This document shows, in pieces, positions 1 to 7,396 of a stretch of 24,268 nucleotides of DNA. The notes beneath the pieces are model-generated. The model was not told the origin of the DNA and ran no database searches. It saw only the letters and a list, made by a program, of their open reading frames with translations. Made by a program: the position numbers and the translations under genes. The stretch spans positions 1-24,268 of the IMG/VR virus record IMGVR_UViG_3300006072_000043; one strand, given 5' to 3'. The number at the start of each line of letters is the position of its first letter. Position 1 is the first letter of the stretch. This stretch comes from a virus.

Positions 1-1
1 A

Positions 2-367
2 ACAGTAAGAGGCTTACAGCAACATGTCATGGACAAATCACAGATCGTCCAATCAAGGCTTAAGACTACAAAGGCTGCAGAAGAGAAGCAACGCGGTGCA
101 CAGCAAGAAATTAACCATATCAATAAGCATGCAAGCTCATACGAGAACTTATTGAAGATGCATCAGCATATCCAAAAAGCAAAGAACGTATTGGTAAAGA
201 CATTGAACCAACATCCTGGAACTCTAAGCCATCACATTGAAGGTAAGGAGACACATCCAGAAGGCTATGTAGTTAACCATAAGAACGAACCAACAAAGCT
301 TGTAGATAGAGCTGAGTTTAGTCGTGCAAACTTAATGAGGAACCGTAAACCAAATGCTAACGTTTAA
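2..367 (+). CDS. C-terminal part of a phage protein (DUF6267-like), cut by the window start
   Basis: The reading frame is open to the first base of the window, so the ATG at 29 is probably internal and the true start lies upstream. The visible part is hydrophilic and rich in Lys, His and Gln. It ends with a segment containing PEGYVV and PTKLVDRAEFSRAN, which resembles the C-terminus of DUF6267-type proteins of T4-like marine phages; that is recall of the family, not a search. Function is unknown. It overlaps the next gene by 14 bases, as in a translationally coupled operon. Without the N-terminus I cannot tell whether it carries the capsid-targeting-like leader seen on its neighbours. Confidence 0.6.
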   Translation, partial: TVRGLQQHVMDKSQIVQSRLKTTKAAEEKQRGAQQEINHINKHASSYENLLKMHQHIQKAKNVLVKTLNQHPGTLSHHIEGKETHPEGYVVNHKNEPTKLVDRAEFSRANLMRNRKPNANV

Positions 368-629
368 AGAGTACCTTAAAGAAGACAAGTACAAGTCAGA
401 GACCGGTGGTTTAACCCGTGCTGGTGTAGATAAGTATAACAGAGAGAATCCTGGTCATCATTTAAAAATGGCTGTAACAACACCACCATCCAAACTTAAA
501 AAAGGTGGTAAGGCTGCAGGACGACGTAAGTCTTTCTGCGCTCGTATGGGTGGAGTTAAAGGTCCTATGAAGGATGAACATGGCAAACCAACAAGGAAGG
601 CATTAGCTTTAAGAAAATGGAATTGCTAA
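354..629 (+). CDS. Small basic phage protein (DUF6321-like) with a capsid-targeting-like N-terminus
   Basis: This 91-aa protein is Lys/Arg rich. Its middle and end (ETGGLTRAGVDKYN, KAAGRRKSFCARM, GPMKDEHGKPTRKALALRKW) match a small family common in T4-like phages that I know as DUF6321; its role is not known. The first ten residues, MLTFKEYLKE, have the same length and pattern as the T4 internal-protein capsid-targeting sequence MKTYQEFIAE, with L-x-E at residues 8-10. A GAGGAA stretch at 337-342 may serve as a distant ribosome site, or the gene may be coupled to the upstream frame that it overlaps. It overlaps the next gene by 13 bases. The two Cys residues (one in FCARM, one at the C-terminus) are the only ones. 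Confidence 0.75.
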   Translation: MLTFKEYLKEDKYKSETGGLTRAGVDKYNRENPGHHLKMAVTTPPSKLKKGGKAAGRRKSFCARMGGVKGPMKDEHGKPTRKALALRKWNC

Positions 630-1228
630 GTCTAAAAGATTTTATCACAGAGGATACTGGTGCTAAGCATCATGTATTGACTTATGGTCGTATGAACCCT
701 CCTACGACTGGTCATCTTTCACTTATCAAGAAGGTCCATGACGTGGCTGATAAACATGAAGCTGGTCATACAGTGGTGACATCACATAGCCATGATAAGA
801 AAAAGAACCCACTATCACCAGAGCAAAAGCTTAAACACCTTAAACGCTTCTCACCTAAGACAAACATTAAGGCATCATCTGCCGAGCATCCAACCATATT
901 ACACCATGCAGCTGATCTACATAAGAAAGGTGTAACTCACCTACATGTTGTGGTAGGATCAGATCGTAAGAAGGAGATGACGACGCTGTTAAATAGGTAT
1001 AATAACAAGAAAGCCGGACACGGGCATTATAACTTTAAGAAGATAACAGTACACTCTGCTGGTCATAGAGATCCAGATTCTGAGGGTACATCAGGCGTAT
1101 CAGGCACTAAACAAAGAGAGCATGCAAAATCAGGTAACTTCCATGAGTTTCGTAAGGGTGTACCAGAGCATGTATCAGATAAACATGCAAAAGAACTAAT
1201 GCATGACGTACAACAAGGGAGCAAGTAA
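617..1228 (+). CDS. HxGH-type nucleotidylyltransferase (PPAT/NMNAT-like fold)
   Basis: A 203-aa protein of the cytidylyltransferase/adenylyltransferase superfamily. It has the signature GRMNPPTTGH at residues 24-33 (the T-x-G-H form of the nucleotide-binding motif) and a second motif, GTKQR at 163-167, matching the S/G-T-x-x-R motif that contacts the triphosphate. VVVGSDR (111-117) fits the central strand. Enzymes of this fold transfer a nucleotidyl group from an NTP, for example to NMN or phosphopantetheine; the substrate here cannot be read from sequence. Proteins of this kind are frequent in T4-like marine phages. The N-terminus LSLKDFITE precedes the fold and ends in I-x-E at residue 12, like a T4 capsid-targeting leader. 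It overlaps the next gene by one base (TAATG). Confidence 0.85.
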   Translation: MELLSLKDFITEDTGAKHHVLTYGRMNPPTTGHLSLIKKVHDVADKHEAGHTVVTSHSHDKKKNPLSPEQKLKHLKRFSPKTNIKASSAEHPTILHHAADLHKKGVTHLHVVVGSDRKKEMTTLLNRYNNKKAGHGHYNFKKITVHSAGHRDPDSEGTSGVSGTKQREHAKSGNFHEFRKGVPEHVSDKHAKELMHDVQQGSK

Positions 1229-1584
1229 TGAAGAGACTACTATTAGTAAGTGTACTACTATTGAATGGGTGTGCTATAACTAACCTACTACCCAAGCATC
1301 ATGATACTGCAGAAGCAGCCAAGCTTACAGACCTTAAAGTAGATATTGAGAAGGTATCTTGCAATGATAAGAAAGAAGTTGACTGGGCAAAGCTTATTGA
1401 GGATGCCCGTTGGTTGGATGTATATACAGCATGGAGGGATGACCCTCAACAGAAGGCAGTAACTGAGTTCTACATCGCAGCACAAAAAGCTAGAGACGGA
1501 AGCCCAGCATACTGTGAAGCCACCATTAAACTTAATAGGACTCGTCTTCAAGTGATTGAGTCAGCATGGAAAGGAAGATCATGA
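1228..1584 (+). CDS. Predicted outer-membrane lipoprotein of unknown function
   Basis: A 118-aa protein that begins with a short lipoprotein signal: Lys-Arg, then a Leu/Val stretch, then the lipobox LNGC with the lipidated Cys at residue 15. Residue +2 is Ala, so outer-membrane sorting is expected. The rest is hydrophilic and mostly helical, without a recognisable catalytic motif. A good ribosome site (GGGAG, about 7 nt before the ATG) supports the start. I do not recognise the family. A lysis or superinfection-exclusion role is possible because phage lipoproteins often serve these purposes, but the better o-spanin candidate is at 12283. It overlaps the next gene by four bases (ATGA). Confidence 0.7.
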   Translation: MKRLLLVSVLLLNGCAITNLLPKHHDTAEAAKLTDLKVDIEKVSCNDKKEVDWAKLIEDARWLDVYTAWRDDPQQKAVTEFYIAAQKARDGSPAYCEATIKLNRTRLQVIESAWKGRS

Positions 1585-1817
1585 GTGTTTTAACCGAATT
1601 AAGATCTGCCATGGCAGAGCCGGGAATCAAAGGCGCATTAGCTCAACAGTTACATGACATCACAGAGCAATACAATGATGGCATACTTACAGACGTAGAG
1701 TATAAGGATCTAGTTACCGAGATTGGTAACGTCCAAGCTAACGCAGAGCTTGCACAAGATGAGGTAACTGCAAGATGGGTCGTGAATATTACAAAAACGA
1801 TACTTTCTGTAGTATAA
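1581..1817 (+). CDS. Small hypothetical protein
   Basis: A 78-aa protein starting at the ATGA overlap with the upstream lipoprotein gene. An AAGGA ribosome site at 1571-1575 sits five bases before this ATG, which is why I prefer it to the in-frame ATG at 1566. The protein is acidic and predicted mostly helical; its end (VVNITKTILSVV) is hydrophobic. No known motif was recognised. Its TAA stop codon lies inside a TATAAATA late-promoter element. Confidence 0.65.
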   Translation: MSVLTELRSAMAEPGIKGALAQQLHDITEQYNDGILTDVEYKDLVTEIGNVQANAELAQDEVTARWVVNITKTILSVV

Positions 1818-1820
1818 ATA
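1813..1820 (+). promoter_or_regulatory. T4-type late promoter (TATAAATA) upstream of the homing endonuclease
   Basis: An exact match to the T4 late-promoter -10 element TATAAATA, recognised in T4 by the phage sigma factor gp55. It lies 37 nt before the ATG at 1850 (measured from its first base) and overlaps the TAA stop (1815-1817) of the upstream gene. Late expression of a homing endonuclease is known for T4 I-TevI. The phage sigma gene is not in this window. Confidence 0.75.
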
Positions 1821-1849
1821 ATAATATACTTTTATATAGATGGATTTAA

Positions 1850-2449
1850 ATGAAGAATAAACCCAGCCCATTAGGCACTATATATTACATATATGCCTAT
1901 CTAAGTAAAAAAGGCATTCCTTACTATATTGGTAAGGGTAAAAACGATCGTGCGTATGAAACACACGGCCGAATTAAAGTGCCTAAAGACAAGAATAAAA
2001 TAATACTACTAGAAACTAATCTTACTGAGATTGGAGCTTTAGCTCTTGAACGTCGTATGATCCGTTGGTGGGGTCGTAAAGATCTTGGAACCGGGTTATT
2101 ATATAATATGACAGATGGTGGAGAAGGTACTAGCGGTATAATAGTTACTAAGTTAACAAGAGAAAAACAATCTAAAGCTAAATTAGGTAAAATTTATACT
2201 GAAAAACAAAGAACAAATATGTCTAATTCAGCTAAAGGCAAAATTATTGCTGAACAAACAAAACAGAAAATGTCAGAAGCTAAAAGAGGTAAATCATGCC
2301 CTTGGGTAAAAGGATCTCCACGTTCCGCAGAAACTAAAGCTAAAATATCTGCAGCATTTAAAGGAGTGCCAAGGTCTGAAGAAACTAAAGCTAAAATAGC
2401 AGCAACAATATTAAGCAAAAAACTGGCGACAAAAAATGAAGAACTATAG
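1850..2449 (+). CDS. GIY-YIG homing endonuclease with NUMOD3 DNA-binding repeats
   Basis: A 199-aa protein. The N-terminal GIY-YIG nuclease domain has IYYIY at residues 11-15, YYIGKG at 25-30, a likely catalytic Arg at 34 and a metal-binding Glu at 67 (ALERRM), followed by NMTDGGEG. From about residue 105 it carries repeated NUMOD3-type DNA-binding units (SKAKLGK, KMSEAKRGK, ETKAKISAAFKG, ETKAKIAA). It probably cuts a phage-genome site and spreads itself into unoccupied relatives. By hand count, 2161-2280 is about 27% GC, against about 49% for 2461-2580 in the next gene, so it looks recently acquired. Its last 14 bases overlap the start of the downstream gene. A late promoter lies just upstream. 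Confidence 0.9.
   Translation: MKNKPSPLGTIYYIYAYLSKKGIPYYIGKGKNDRAYETHGRIKVPKDKNKIILLETNLTEIGALALERRMIRWWGRKDLGTGLLYNMTDGGEGTSGIIVTKLTREKQSKAKLGKIYTEKQRTNMSNSAKGKIIAEQTKQKMSEAKRGKSCPWVKGSPRSAETKAKISAAFKGVPRSEETKAKIAATILSKKLATKNEEL
2330..2397 (+). repeat. Tandem NUMOD3 units with an exact 17-nt repeat
   Basis: The 17-mer gaaactaaagctaaaat occurs at 2330-2346 and again at 2381-2397, exactly 51 nt (17 codons) apart. It encodes the ETKAKI core of two successive NUMOD3 repeats, indicating tandem duplication of the DNA-binding unit. Confidence 0.8.
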
Positions 2450-4208
2450 ACAACTCATACGGGAATTGCCTTCTAAGACCGTCATCATGACAGTCGGAAG
2501 CTTTAACCCGCCTACCTCGGTCACTGAGATGACTCTTAAGCTAGTCCATAAGCTAGTTGAGTCAAACTCTGCCGACCACATAATCTATGTTACAGAAGAC
2601 AAGGATAGCCTACCAGTAGATCGTAAGCTACACTTCCTTGAGATGATGTTTGGTTCAATGAACTTTAAGGCATTGAACGAGTCAAACTTTGCTTCTGAAC
2701 TAACAGCTCTTAAGAAGAGGTACAAGGATGTCATCGTAGTTGCTTCAGAAGATAAAGCCAAGCTATACGAGTCAATGAACGTTGTCACCACAGGCAATGA
2801 CGTTGACTTCTCAAAGATCAAATCAATGGTCACCAAGGGTGACTTTACATCGTTTAAGAAACAACTGCCATCAATGGTACGTGAACTTGACGCTCGTAGG
2901 ATCATGAACGAGATGAGACAAGTCCAAGGTCTTGAACTAATCAAAGAAGATATCAAGTTCTCAGTAGACATACTTAGAGAGAAGTACTTTAAAGGTGAGA
3001 TCTACCATGTGGGTGACATCGTTGAGTCTGCTGGTCATCAGTACGAGATCATGGACCGTGGATCAAACTACCTAGTCGTAGTTGATAACACTGGCACCTT
3101 ACATAGGAAATGGGTGAAGGATGTGTCATTAGTAGAAGCTAAGTCCCTATCTAAAGCATGTTGGAAAGGCTACAAGGCTATCGGCCTTAAAAAGAAAAAT
3201 GGTAAGACAGTCCCTAACTGTGTGCCTGAGCAAGTAGAGGTCAACGAAGGTCATGAGATCTCCTACAAAGGCTACACGACAACTAATATGCATCATTGTC
3301 CACAAGGCTCAAAAGCCTTTAAACTAACTATGGACAAAGCTACAGATCCAGTTGCTATGTTAAATGCTATCAAGACAACTGATGCATACCTTAAGATCTA
3401 TGACTTCGACCCGTCCAAGCCAGAACTATATGGCTTTAAACATGTTAAGGATGCTCAAGAAGCTCATAAGAAGTCAAGAGAATCACTAGAGAAACTAGGA
3501 TGCTTTGATTCTCACAAAGAACATTGGGAAAAACATAAAGCCGAGCTTGATAAGATGACTATCAAGGAAGGCGTATCTAACACCTATAACATAGCTCAAG
3601 ACGTATTAAGATACTCTGACTTCATGAAACTACATAAGATGAACCAAGGCATCATACCTGATGACAAAGAGATCAAGCAAGTCTTAGACCCTAACATCTC
3701 ACAGCAGATCGATGATTTACAAAAGTACCCGTTCCATAAACATACCGAAGTTGGTCATACACTAGAGACAGATCGTCACCTACGTAGACGTAAAGTCATG
3801 TATGCTACTGAGTCTGTGATGACAAAGAACGAGACAGCAGGTGTACAGATCAAACCTGAACACGAAGCTGGTTACTACGTAAGATGTACAGCGTCAAACG
3901 ATATCTTATCTGGCCCTCATAAATCAAGAGGAGAAGCTGGAGCAGCTGGTAAGAAGTACGGTAAAGAATGCTACATCACAAAAGACGGCGAGTATACACA
4001 GGAGTCGGCAGACGGTGAAGTAGAAGGCCAAAAGGTTACTAAGGTTGTACCACTACCAGCTAATATGGCACCACCAGCAGATGATGAACCAAATAAACAA
4101 AAAGGCAAAGGCTTTAGTGCTTTCTTTGAAAAGAAGATTAAAAAAGAAAACCTTAATACTCTCCTAGATTATGATTCATGGATGAGACAGCAAACCGAGA
4201 GAAAATAA
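2436..4208 (+). CDS. Multidomain phage protein with a degenerate nucleotidylyltransferase domain and a capsid-targeting-like leader
   Basis: A 590-aa protein. It opens with MKNYRQLIRE, nearly superposable on the T4 capsid-targeting sequence MKTYQEFIAE, with I-x-E ending at residue 10. Residues ~15-180 resemble the nucleotidylyltransferase fold of the gene at 617 (VGSFNPPT), but SVTE stands where TTGH should be, so it is probably not catalytic in the usual way. An L-V-E|A site occurs at residue 234. It is followed by ACWKGYKAIG...NCVPE, a Cys-containing module I recall from other T4-like marine phages. The remainder is hydrophilic, with a basic C-terminus. The start lies within the end of the endonuclease gene. 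Function is unknown; packaged cargo is an inference. Confidence 0.7.
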   Translation: MKNYRQLIRELPSKTVIMTVGSFNPPTSVTEMTLKLVHKLVESNSADHIIYVTEDKDSLPVDRKLHFLEMMFGSMNFKALNESNFASELTALKKRYKDVIVVASEDKAKLYESMNVVTTGNDVDFSKIKSMVTKGDFTSFKKQLPSMVRELDARRIMNEMRQVQGLELIKEDIKFSVDILREKYFKGEIYHVGDIVESAGHQYEIMDRGSNYLVVVDNTGTLHRKWVKDVSLVEAKSLSKACWKGYKAIGLKKKNGKTVPNCVPEQVEVNEGHEISYKGYTTTNMHHCPQGSKAFKLTMDKATDPVAMLNAIKTTDAYLKIYDFDPSKPELYGFKHVKDAQEAHKKSRESLEKLGCFDSHKEHWEKHKAELDKMTIKEGVSNTYNIAQDVLRYSDFMKLHKMNQGIIPDDKEIKQVLDPNISQQIDDLQKYPFHKHTEVGHTLETDRHLRRRKVMYATESVMTKNETAGVQIKPEHEAGYYVRCTASNDILSGPHKSRGEAGAAGKKYGKECYITKDGEYTQESADGEVEGQKVTKVVPLPANMAPPADDEPNKQKGKGFSAFFEKKIKKENLNTLLDYDSWMRQQTERK

Positions 4209-4210
4209 AT

Positions 4211-4669
4211 ATGGAAAAGCTAATCGCTACGTTGAAGGTTGCATTGGGTAATACGTTTTGTATGTACTTCAAGAGTCATTCATACCATTGGAACGTGGAA
4301 GGGATGTTCTTTAGTCAGTACCATAAGTTCTTCCAAAAGATCTATGAAGACACCTATGGAGCTGTAGACCCATTTGCAGAGAACTTGCGTAAGCTTGATG
4401 TGTATGCACCTATCAGCCTTGAAGAGATCCATAGCTATAAGACTATAGAGGAAGATAAAGTTAAGCCTGAAAACATCAGTGAGATGTTAGTTAACTTACT
4501 ACATGCAAACACAGAGATACTACACGTATTGACAGAGCTATTTGATGATGCTACAAGAGAAAAACAACAAGGCCTTGCTAACTTTGTAGCAGACCGTATG
4601 GATAAACATAAGATGTGGGAATGGCAAATCCTCGCATCATTAAAACAAATTAAGAAACCCGGAGAATAA
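4211..4669 (+). CDS. dps: Dps-like ferritin-family protein (iron/DNA protection)
   Basis: A 152-aa protein of the Dps family, close to the usual length. Dps proteins form 12-subunit shells, oxidise Fe(II) with peroxide and store it, which limits oxidative damage. The family hallmark HSYHWNV is at residues 23-29, followed by H38, D53 and E57 in VDPFAENLRKL, then APISL. Aligned by spacing with E. coli Dps H51, H63, D78 and E82, these residues are kept, while the position of D67 is Gln (Q42). There is no basic N-terminal tail, so DNA binding through such a tail is not expected. The start at 4211 directly follows the upstream stop; an in-frame ATG at 4178 would only overlap that gene. With the heme oxygenase and NrdB downstream it suggests iron handling. 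Confidence 0.8.
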   Translation: MEKLIATLKVALGNTFCMYFKSHSYHWNVEGMFFSQYHKFFQKIYEDTYGAVDPFAENLRKLDVYAPISLEEIHSYKTIEEDKVKPENISEMLVNLLHANTEILHVLTELFDDATREKQQGLANFVADRMDKHKMWEWQILASLKQIKKPGE

Positions 4670-4671
4670 GA

Positions 4672-7395
4672 ATGAAGTCGTACAAAGACCTAACACAAAG
4701 ACTAGATGAGATCTTAACCAAGTCCACACCAGCTGGTAAGTGGATAGATGACTTTGTACACTCAGATAATCCTAAGTTTGCAGGTAAGTCTGCTGCAAAG
4801 CGTAAACAAATGGCACTCGCAGCATACTATTCTAAACAAAGAGAAGAGTCAGCTGCAGTATCACAAAATTCTACAGCAGAAGTTGACATGAGAGAAGCTA
4901 AAGAAGAGCATTTAGTACATGTATCTGATGGTTCTAAGTACGATGAACAACCACATGAAAAAGATGTAGAGCATGTCATGGCTGGTGTTAAACAACATGG
5001 TGGTGAACATGCAGGTGGATCTGATAAAGGTGTATTCTTTAAATTCCCATCAAAAGAACATGCACAAAACTTCATGCATCATGTTAATAAGTGTCCACAT
5101 AAATCATGTGATGCACACCTTTCAGAAGCTATTGAGTATAAAGGTATCGGTACAGATGTAGTTGACAAGAAAAAGGTTTTAAATCCTCCTATCCCTTTAA
5201 CACAAAAGAAAAAAGAAGTTAAAGATTTTAAAGAAGGATATGAACATGGCCCTATCGATCGTGATGCTAAAGTAGCAGTTGGTCATAAAGCTGCTGTATT
5301 AGCTGGTTCTGGTCTTGATTCTGGTAAACACGGCACAGTTGTTGGTTCATCAAAAGAACGTACTGGTGATATGTGGCATATTAAAACTGCTAGCGGTGAT
5401 ATAGTTAAGATGCACAAACATAGAGTAGCTAAATTAAAAGAAGAAGTTGAACAAATCGACGAGATCTCAAAGAAGACTTTAGGTTCTTATGTTAAGAAAG
5501 CTGAGAAGGAAGAAGATAAGTATCAACAAAACTATTCTAAACTCAGAGATATTAGAGACAAAACACATGGTAAATTCTCTGATGATACACCTGAAATGAA
5601 ACATCTTGATAAGAAGTATCTTAATCGTGCAGATGGTGTTTATAAAGCAAAACAAAAACTCGCTAAAGAAGACGTAGAGTTAGACGAATCTAAAGTATAC
5701 GATCCTATCACTAAGAAGATGGTCGCTACTAAACCAATTAAAGTACAAGCAGGTGGTGGTGCAACACGAAATGGAGTTCCAGTTGAAGGTGGCCCATCTA
5801 AGTATAAGACTATACGTCAAGCTTATGATGCTGCAACTGCAGGACAAACAGTTACACCTAAACAAAAATTAACTAAAGAAGAAGTAGTTAACCTTGACGA
5901 GTTAAAGAAGAGCACATACCAATCTTACAGAGATAAAGCTGCTAAGGACGTGAATCGTGCTTATGCTATCCATCAAAGCCCTTATAAGAAGACTGCTAAA
6001 GATGATATGCGTAAGCTATCAAATAGAGTTAAAGGTGATGAGCGTGCAGAGAGATCACTTAAAGAAGAGCAGATCGATGAAGCAAAATCTATTACATTTC
6101 ATGAACCTGCTAAATTTCATGATGCTGTAGATAAAGAATTGGATCATAACAAATCTAATTTTAATGTTAAAGTGATGTCACGCGATTTAAATCATATTAA
6201 AAATAATATTGATAAATCAGGTAAATTTCATGGACATGCAGATCATGTTGAACAAGCACAAAAATTTGCTAAAAGACATAAGTTAGCTCATACTATTGGT
6301 GAATCAGTACAGATCGATGAAGTATCTAAGTCAACACTTATGAGATACATTCCTAAAGCATCAAGAGATGTTGGTTCCCATACTTATGCAGGTAAAGAAG
6401 CTGGAGAATGGGCATCACACTATACAAGAGCTGGTGACTGGGAAGCTGCAGAGAAACACTCTAAGAAGTCTTATGCAGACTTTAAGAAAGCAAACAAACG
6501 TATCGCTGGTATTGACCGTGCTACTAAGAAGCTTGGCACACAAAAAGAAGAGGTAGAACATATCGAAGAAGCAACAGTGTCATCACGTAAGTATGATTGG
6601 GGTACAATGAAGACTGTTAACCACGGTAAATCATTCTCGATCCCACTACATCCTGAACACCATGAGCCAATCGCTAAGTTAAAACATGGTGAATCTCATT
6701 CATTTAAAGATGAGACAGGTCGTAAATGGAAAGCTACACGTGACAATGATACAGTACACTTCCATGGTGGTTCATATGGTACACAAAAGACATCTGTACC
6801 GCATAAATCATTAACAGAAGCCCATCATCATGATGGTATTCCAGGATCACAAGTTAAACCTAAAACCATGCAAGTTAAGACACAATCTAAAGTCATGAAG
6901 AAGGAAGAAGTTGAAGAGTCAAGAGGTCATAAAGTACTTGCTAACTTTTTTAAGAATAGAGAAGTTGCACAGAGAGCTTTTACAGGTCAAAACAACCCTG
7001 CTGATAAAGGCATAGAGACTCCTAAGAAGGATGCAGAACAAAAGAAAAAGATGATGGGTATGAAAGAAGGCTTCTTAACAAAGAACGTTGAGGACGATAT
7101 GAAAAACTTAGATAGCCTCAAATACTTTAAGAAGTATGGTAAACATAAATCTCAACATCGTAAGATGTTTGGTATCAGGACTGCAGACATAGAAAGAGTC
7201 GCAGAAGCAAACATGCCTACTGATGAAAAGTGGACAGACTATATGGGTAAGTCATTGACACATGCTCATGAGCTTCATAAACAACATGCAGCAGCAGAAC
7301 ATCCTGCAGAAAAAGCTGGCATTAAAGGCAAGATTTCAAAACATAACCAACGCATCATTGATGCCGCTAAAAAACTAAGAAGAGAGGGATATTAA
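4672..7395 (+). CDS. Long Lys/His-rich modular repeat protein, possible prohead-protease-cleaved polyprotein
   Basis: A 907-aa hydrophilic protein rich in Lys, His, Asp and Glu. It begins MKSYKDLTQRLDE with an L-x-E at residue 13, then a TPAGKWIDDFV...AAKRKQMALAAYYSK segment I recall from related phages. Modules of about 60-140 aa follow, divided by I/L-x-E sites after residues 152, 264, 339, 410, 470, 550, 633 and 716. Most of these sites sit in a K-E-E-V-E-Q-I-D-E-like linker, and three modules then start with a version of SKKTLGSYVKKA. In T4 the prohead protease gp21 cuts after (L/I)-x-E in internal head proteins, so ordered processing into peptides is plausible. No enzymatic domain is recognised. 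GGAG lies seven bases before the ATG. Confidence 0.75.
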   Translation: MKSYKDLTQRLDEILTKSTPAGKWIDDFVHSDNPKFAGKSAAKRKQMALAAYYSKQREESAAVSQNSTAEVDMREAKEEHLVHVSDGSKYDEQPHEKDVEHVMAGVKQHGGEHAGGSDKGVFFKFPSKEHAQNFMHHVNKCPHKSCDAHLSEAIEYKGIGTDVVDKKKVLNPPIPLTQKKKEVKDFKEGYEHGPIDRDAKVAVGHKAAVLAGSGLDSGKHGTVVGSSKERTGDMWHIKTASGDIVKMHKHRVAKLKEEVEQIDEISKKTLGSYVKKAEKEEDKYQQNYSKLRDIRDKTHGKFSDDTPEMKHLDKKYLNRADGVYKAKQKLAKEDVELDESKVYDPITKKMVATKPIKVQAGGGATRNGVPVEGGPSKYKTIRQAYDAATAGQTVTPKQKLTKEEVVNLDELKKSTYQSYRDKAAKDVNRAYAIHQSPYKKTAKDDMRKLSNRVKGDERAERSLKEEQIDEAKSITFHEPAKFHDAVDKELDHNKSNFNVKVMSRDLNHIKNNIDKSGKFHGHADHVEQAQKFAKRHKLAHTIGESVQIDEVSKSTLMRYIPKASRDVGSHTYAGKEAGEWASHYTRAGDWEAAEKHSKKSYADFKKANKRIAGIDRATKKLGTQKEEVEHIEEATVSSRKYDWGTMKTVNHGKSFSIPLHPEHHEPIAKLKHGESHSFKDETGRKWKATRDNDTVHFHGGSYGTQKTSVPHKSLTEAHHHDGIPGSQVKPKTMQVKTQSKVMKKEEVEESRGHKVLANFFKNREVAQRAFTGQNNPADKGIETPKKDAEQKKKMMGMKEGFLTKNVEDDMKNLDSLKYFKKYGKHKSQHRKMFGIRTADIERVAEANMPTDEKWTDYMGKSLTHAHELHKQHAAAEHPAEKAGIKGKISKHNQRIIDAAKKLRREGY

Positions 7396-7396
7396 T

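Noticed and set aside
1228-1584. Lipoprotein as the o-spanin
   Set aside because: It is not Pro-rich and has no i-spanin beside it; the embedded ORF at 12283 fits far better.
4203-4211. AAATAAATA before the Dps gene as a late promoter
   Set aside because: It lacks the TATA part and directly abuts the ATG, leaving no room for a start site and leader.
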